Below, piece after piece: positions 61,187 to 64,000 of a stretch of DNA of 64,000 nt; positions within the stretch are counted from its first letter, which is position 1, and every line of letters begins with the position of its first letter. Source of the stretch: Chitinophagaceae bacterium (GTDB lineage: Bacteria; Bacteroidota; Bacteroidia; Chitinophagales; Chitinophagaceae). Under the pieces are notes generated by a model that did no database searches, was not told where the DNA came from, and saw only the letters and a list, made by a program, of their open reading frames with translations. The DNA lies in assembly GCA_016702745.1 (NCBI GenBank), contig JADJDJ010000004.1, positions 496,001 through 560,000 of the forward strand, read 5' to 3'. The position numbers and the translations under genes are program-made.

Positions 61187-64000
61187 TTATAAGGTTCTCT
61201 TCACTTCCTCTTCCTCATACGCCTCCACCACATCACCTACTTTGTAATCGCTGAAGTTCTTGATGGTCAAACCGCATTCCATACCAGCCTGAACATCCTT
61301 TGCATCGTCTTTGAAACGTTTCAGGAAGCCCAATTCAGCCACACTGCCGGCAGCGGAATAAATCACGATACCATCACGGATCAGGCGAATTTTGGAATCA
61401 CGTTTGATCCTTCCATCCATCACATAACATCCGGCCACGGTTGCTTTATCAAATTTGAATACTTCGCGGATCTGTACATTGGCAATGATCTTCTCCTGTA
61501 CTTTAGGTTCCAGCATTCCTTCCATCGCACTCTTCACTTCCTCGATGGCATTATAGATGATGGAGTACATCTTGATCTCGATACCTGCATTCTCTGCGAG
61601 GCGGGATGCCTGCAGGGAAGGACGCACGTTAAAGGCGATCACGATGGCATCAGATGCTTCGGCCAGCACAATATCACTTTCGTTGATTTGTCCTACTCCT
61701 TTGTGAATCACACTCACCACAATTTCATCGGTGGACAGTTTCTGCAAGGAGTCACTCAGGGCTTCTACGGATCCATCCACATCACCCTTGATGATCACTT
61801 TCAGTTCTTTGAAACTTCCCAGTGCCAGACGGCGACCGATTTCATCCAGTGTAATGTGTTTCTTGGTACGGATACCCTGTTCGCGCAGGATCTGTGCCCG
61901 GCGATTGGCGATTTCCTTGGCTTCTGCCTCGTCCTCATATACTTTGAATTTCTCACCTGCCTGCGGGGCACCATTCAGTCCCAGTACTACAGCAGGTGCT
62001 GAAGGTCCGGCCTTCTCTTCTTTTTTATTTCTTTCGTTGAACATGGCTTTCACCCTTCCGAAATACTGACCACTCACAATCAGGTCGCCGGGATGCAGGG
62101 TGCCATTTTCCACCAGCAGGGTAGCTACATATCCGCGACCCTTATCCAGGGTTGCTTCGATGATGGTACCATTCGCTTCCCTGTCCGGGTTGGCCTTGAG
62201 GTCCAGTATTTCTGCTTCCAGCAATACTTTTTCCAGTAGTTTATCGATGTTCAATCCTTTCTTGGCAGATATCTCCTGGCTCTGGAACTTACCGCCCCAT
62301 TCTTCCACCAGGATATTCATCTGAGAAAGCTGCTCATAAATTTTCTGTGAATTAGCGCCATCCTTATCAATCTTGTTGATGGCAAAGATCATCGGTACAC
62401 CGGCTGCCTGAGCGTGGCTGATGGCCTCACGGGTTTGTGGCATCACGGCATCATCTGCTGCCACCACAATCACGGCGATATCGGTCACCTTGGCACCCCT
62501 TGCACGCATGGCCGTAAAGGCTTCGTGACCGGGCGTATCCAGGAAGGTGATCTCTTTTCCATTTTGCAATTCCACCTGGTAAGCACCAATGTGCTGGGTA
62601 ATACCTCCGGCCTCACCGGCTACTACATTGGCATTCCGGATATAGTCAAGCAGGGAGGTTTTACCATGGTCAACGTGACCCATGATGGTAACAATCGGAG
62701 AGCGGTGCACCAGTTCATCTTCAGTGTCTTCATCATCATACTCCTCTTCCATTTCCATCTGCTTCTCCATATCAATAAACTCCACATCAAAGCCGAATTC
62801 GCTTGATACGAGTTCAATTACTTCTGCATCCAGGCGCTGGTTAATCGACACCATGATACCCAGACTCATACACTTGCTGATCACTTCTGCAAAGCTCACA
62901 TCCATCAGGTTGGCCAGTTCACTCACGCTGATGAATTCGGTTACCTGCAGTTTGTTATCATCTGCTGCATCACCCATGGCGTCAGCGGCTTCCTGTCTTC
63001 TTTCCCTGCGGAGTTTGGCTTTCAGGCTCTTTCCACGACCACCGGCACCGGCCAGTTTAGCCTGAGTTTCCCTGATTTTTTCCTGAATCTCTTTTTCATC
63101 AATCAGTTTATCTTCTCTCTTACCGCGGGTGTCTCTGCGGTTACCTGGTGTGGGGCGACCACGTCCCTGGTCTCTTCCGGGTCCGGGTTTTTTATCCGCA
63201 TCCTTATTGATAAAGATTTCCCGCTTGGTATCTTTTTTCGCAATCGGGATACGCTTGCGTTGTTTCTTTTCATCCTTAACAGGACGGGTATCATTATCAA
63301 CCGGCAATTCAATTTTCCCAAGGATCTTGGGGCCGGTCAGTTTTTCCACTTCAATATTTTCGATCACTGGTGGCTGATCTTCTTCCACCACCGGAGGCGT
63401 TACCACCGCAGGGGTTTCTTCTTTCGCCACTGGAACTTCTTCAGCTACTTCTTCTTTCTTCGGCTTCTTAATGACTTTGGCCGGTTTCTCTTCAGGCACT
63501 TCCGGTTCTGGTTCTTTTTTAGCCTTGACCACTTTCTTCGGCCGGGTAGAGGAGTCAATGGTAGAGAGATCAATCTTATTAATGACTTTGGGCCCTTCGA
63601 TTTCCGGAACTTCGGTCTTCACCACTTCTTCCTTCACCGGTTCCTCTTCGGTTTTAGCCTTGACCGGTTTTTCTTCCACCACCGGCTTTACTTCTTCTTC
63701 CTTCTTGGGTTTTGCAGCGGGCTTCTCTTCTTTCTTGAAAAGAATTTCCTCTTCCTCTTTTTCTTTTTAGCATCAGCGGTGCTGCCCTTGGGCAATTCCA
63801 ACTGATCGCTTTTTTGTTTTGCTGCTTTGTCGCTGGAAAATTCCTGCTGCAGGGCACGGTACATCTCCTCACTGAGTTTTGAGGTCGGCTTCAGGTCGTC
63901 TTTCGCAAACCCTTTACCGCTCAGGAACTCAATCAGTGTGTCCTGACCAATGTTAAATTCTTTGGCCGCTGCCAGTAATCTCGGAAGTTTTAATTCTGCC
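61187..64000 (-). CDS. infB: Translation initiation factor IF-2 (one indel, start just outside the window)
   Basis: IF-2 places initiator tRNA on the ribosome. The last base of the start codon is position 64000; the protein then reads AELKLPRLLAAAKEFNIGQDTLIEFL. A charged Lys/Glu/Pro-rich linker spans about residues 70-330. The G domain begins near residue 440, with GHVDHGKTSLLDYIR, DTPGHEAFTAMRARG and NKIDKDG. Domains II to IV follow, ending VVEAYEEEEVKRTL. Adding one A in one of the two A5 runs at 63758-63768 (shown as T) rejoins the frame, giving 938 residues. Because IF-2 is essential, this frameshift is strong evidence of sequence error. Confidence 0.95.

Noticed and set aside
63260..63805. 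A Phe/His/Arg-rich open frame opposite the infB linker
   Set aside because: It mirrors the Lys/Glu-rich codons of IF-2 and is low in complexity.
1..64000. tRNA, rRNA or riboswitch genes
   Set aside because: No cloverleaf, rRNA core sequence or known riboswitch motif was recognised by eye in the gaps; a covariance-model search would be decisive.

Overview
The window looks like a chromosomal segment of a Bacteroidota bacterium, most likely of the family Chitinophagaceae. Signs of this are a type IX secretion sorting tail (46403-47491), promoters of the Bacteroidetes type (TAnnTTTG, with TTTG upstream where visible), almost no Shine-Dalgarno sequences, and typical families: DUF4369/DUF5106 thioredoxins, a LytS/LytT pair, a fasciclin lipoprotein, a bacterial GH3 protein, PurF of about 615 residues and a WD40-caspase protein. 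There are no rRNA genes, recognisable tRNAs, phage genes, transposases or CRISPR arrays. No taxonomic search was possible, so the family assignment is inference.

Layout. 1-7.6 kb: membrane-protein fragment, secreted esterase, ArsR/SRPBCC pair with its operators, WG-repeat protein, HTH/DUF2975 pair, DUF1080 protein, AlkA-like glycosylase. 7.9-17.2 kb, all minus strand: LytT/LytS, fasciclin lipoprotein, cysS, a membrane-anchored EEP-fold phosphatase/nuclease, an inactive plus an active rhomboid, rlmD. 17.4-35 kb: TlpA-like protein and SurA-like foldase, metF divergent from lptB, HAD hydrolase, adenosine deaminase, the 1320-residue WD40-caspase protein, GH3, a soluble sugar-dehydrogenase-like propeller, fabG, a second HhH-GPD glycosylase, two tandem lipoprotein paralogues. 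35-47.5 kb: enoyl-CoA hydratase and paaZ, small lipoprotein, DUF1569/adk, msrB, M16 protease, SRPBCC-GyrI fusion, a membrane protein and a T9SS cargo protein. 47.7-64 kb: PLP aminotransferase, GH29 fucosidase, MurG-like glycosyltransferase, SixA-like phosphatase, purF, a giant multi-PAS histidine kinase, SurA-like foldase and infB, whose start codon lies two bases beyond the window.

Two things colour the reading. First, ten genes, including the essential infB, are broken by sixteen single-base indels, nearly all in homopolymers; correcting them restores family-like proteins and a whole number of codons in every case. This looks like residual long-read error, so the split genes are given here as single genes. 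Second, the intergenic spaces are rich in small repeats: a 184-bp element with 21-bp inverted ends, 7- and 8-bp tandem tracts often in inverted pairs, a 43-bp palindromic repeat, and islands of CCGCAGAG/CCGCAAAG-type repeats.

Functionally most of the window is housekeeping: translation (infB, cysS, rlmD), purine and one-carbon metabolism (purF, add, adk, metF), envelope biogenesis (lptB, the SurA-like foldases, TlpA, glycosyltransferase) and repair (two glycosylases, msrB). The less ordinary parts are the caspase protein, the C-terminally extended LptB, the triplicated PAS pairs, the pseudo-rhomboid and the repeat system.
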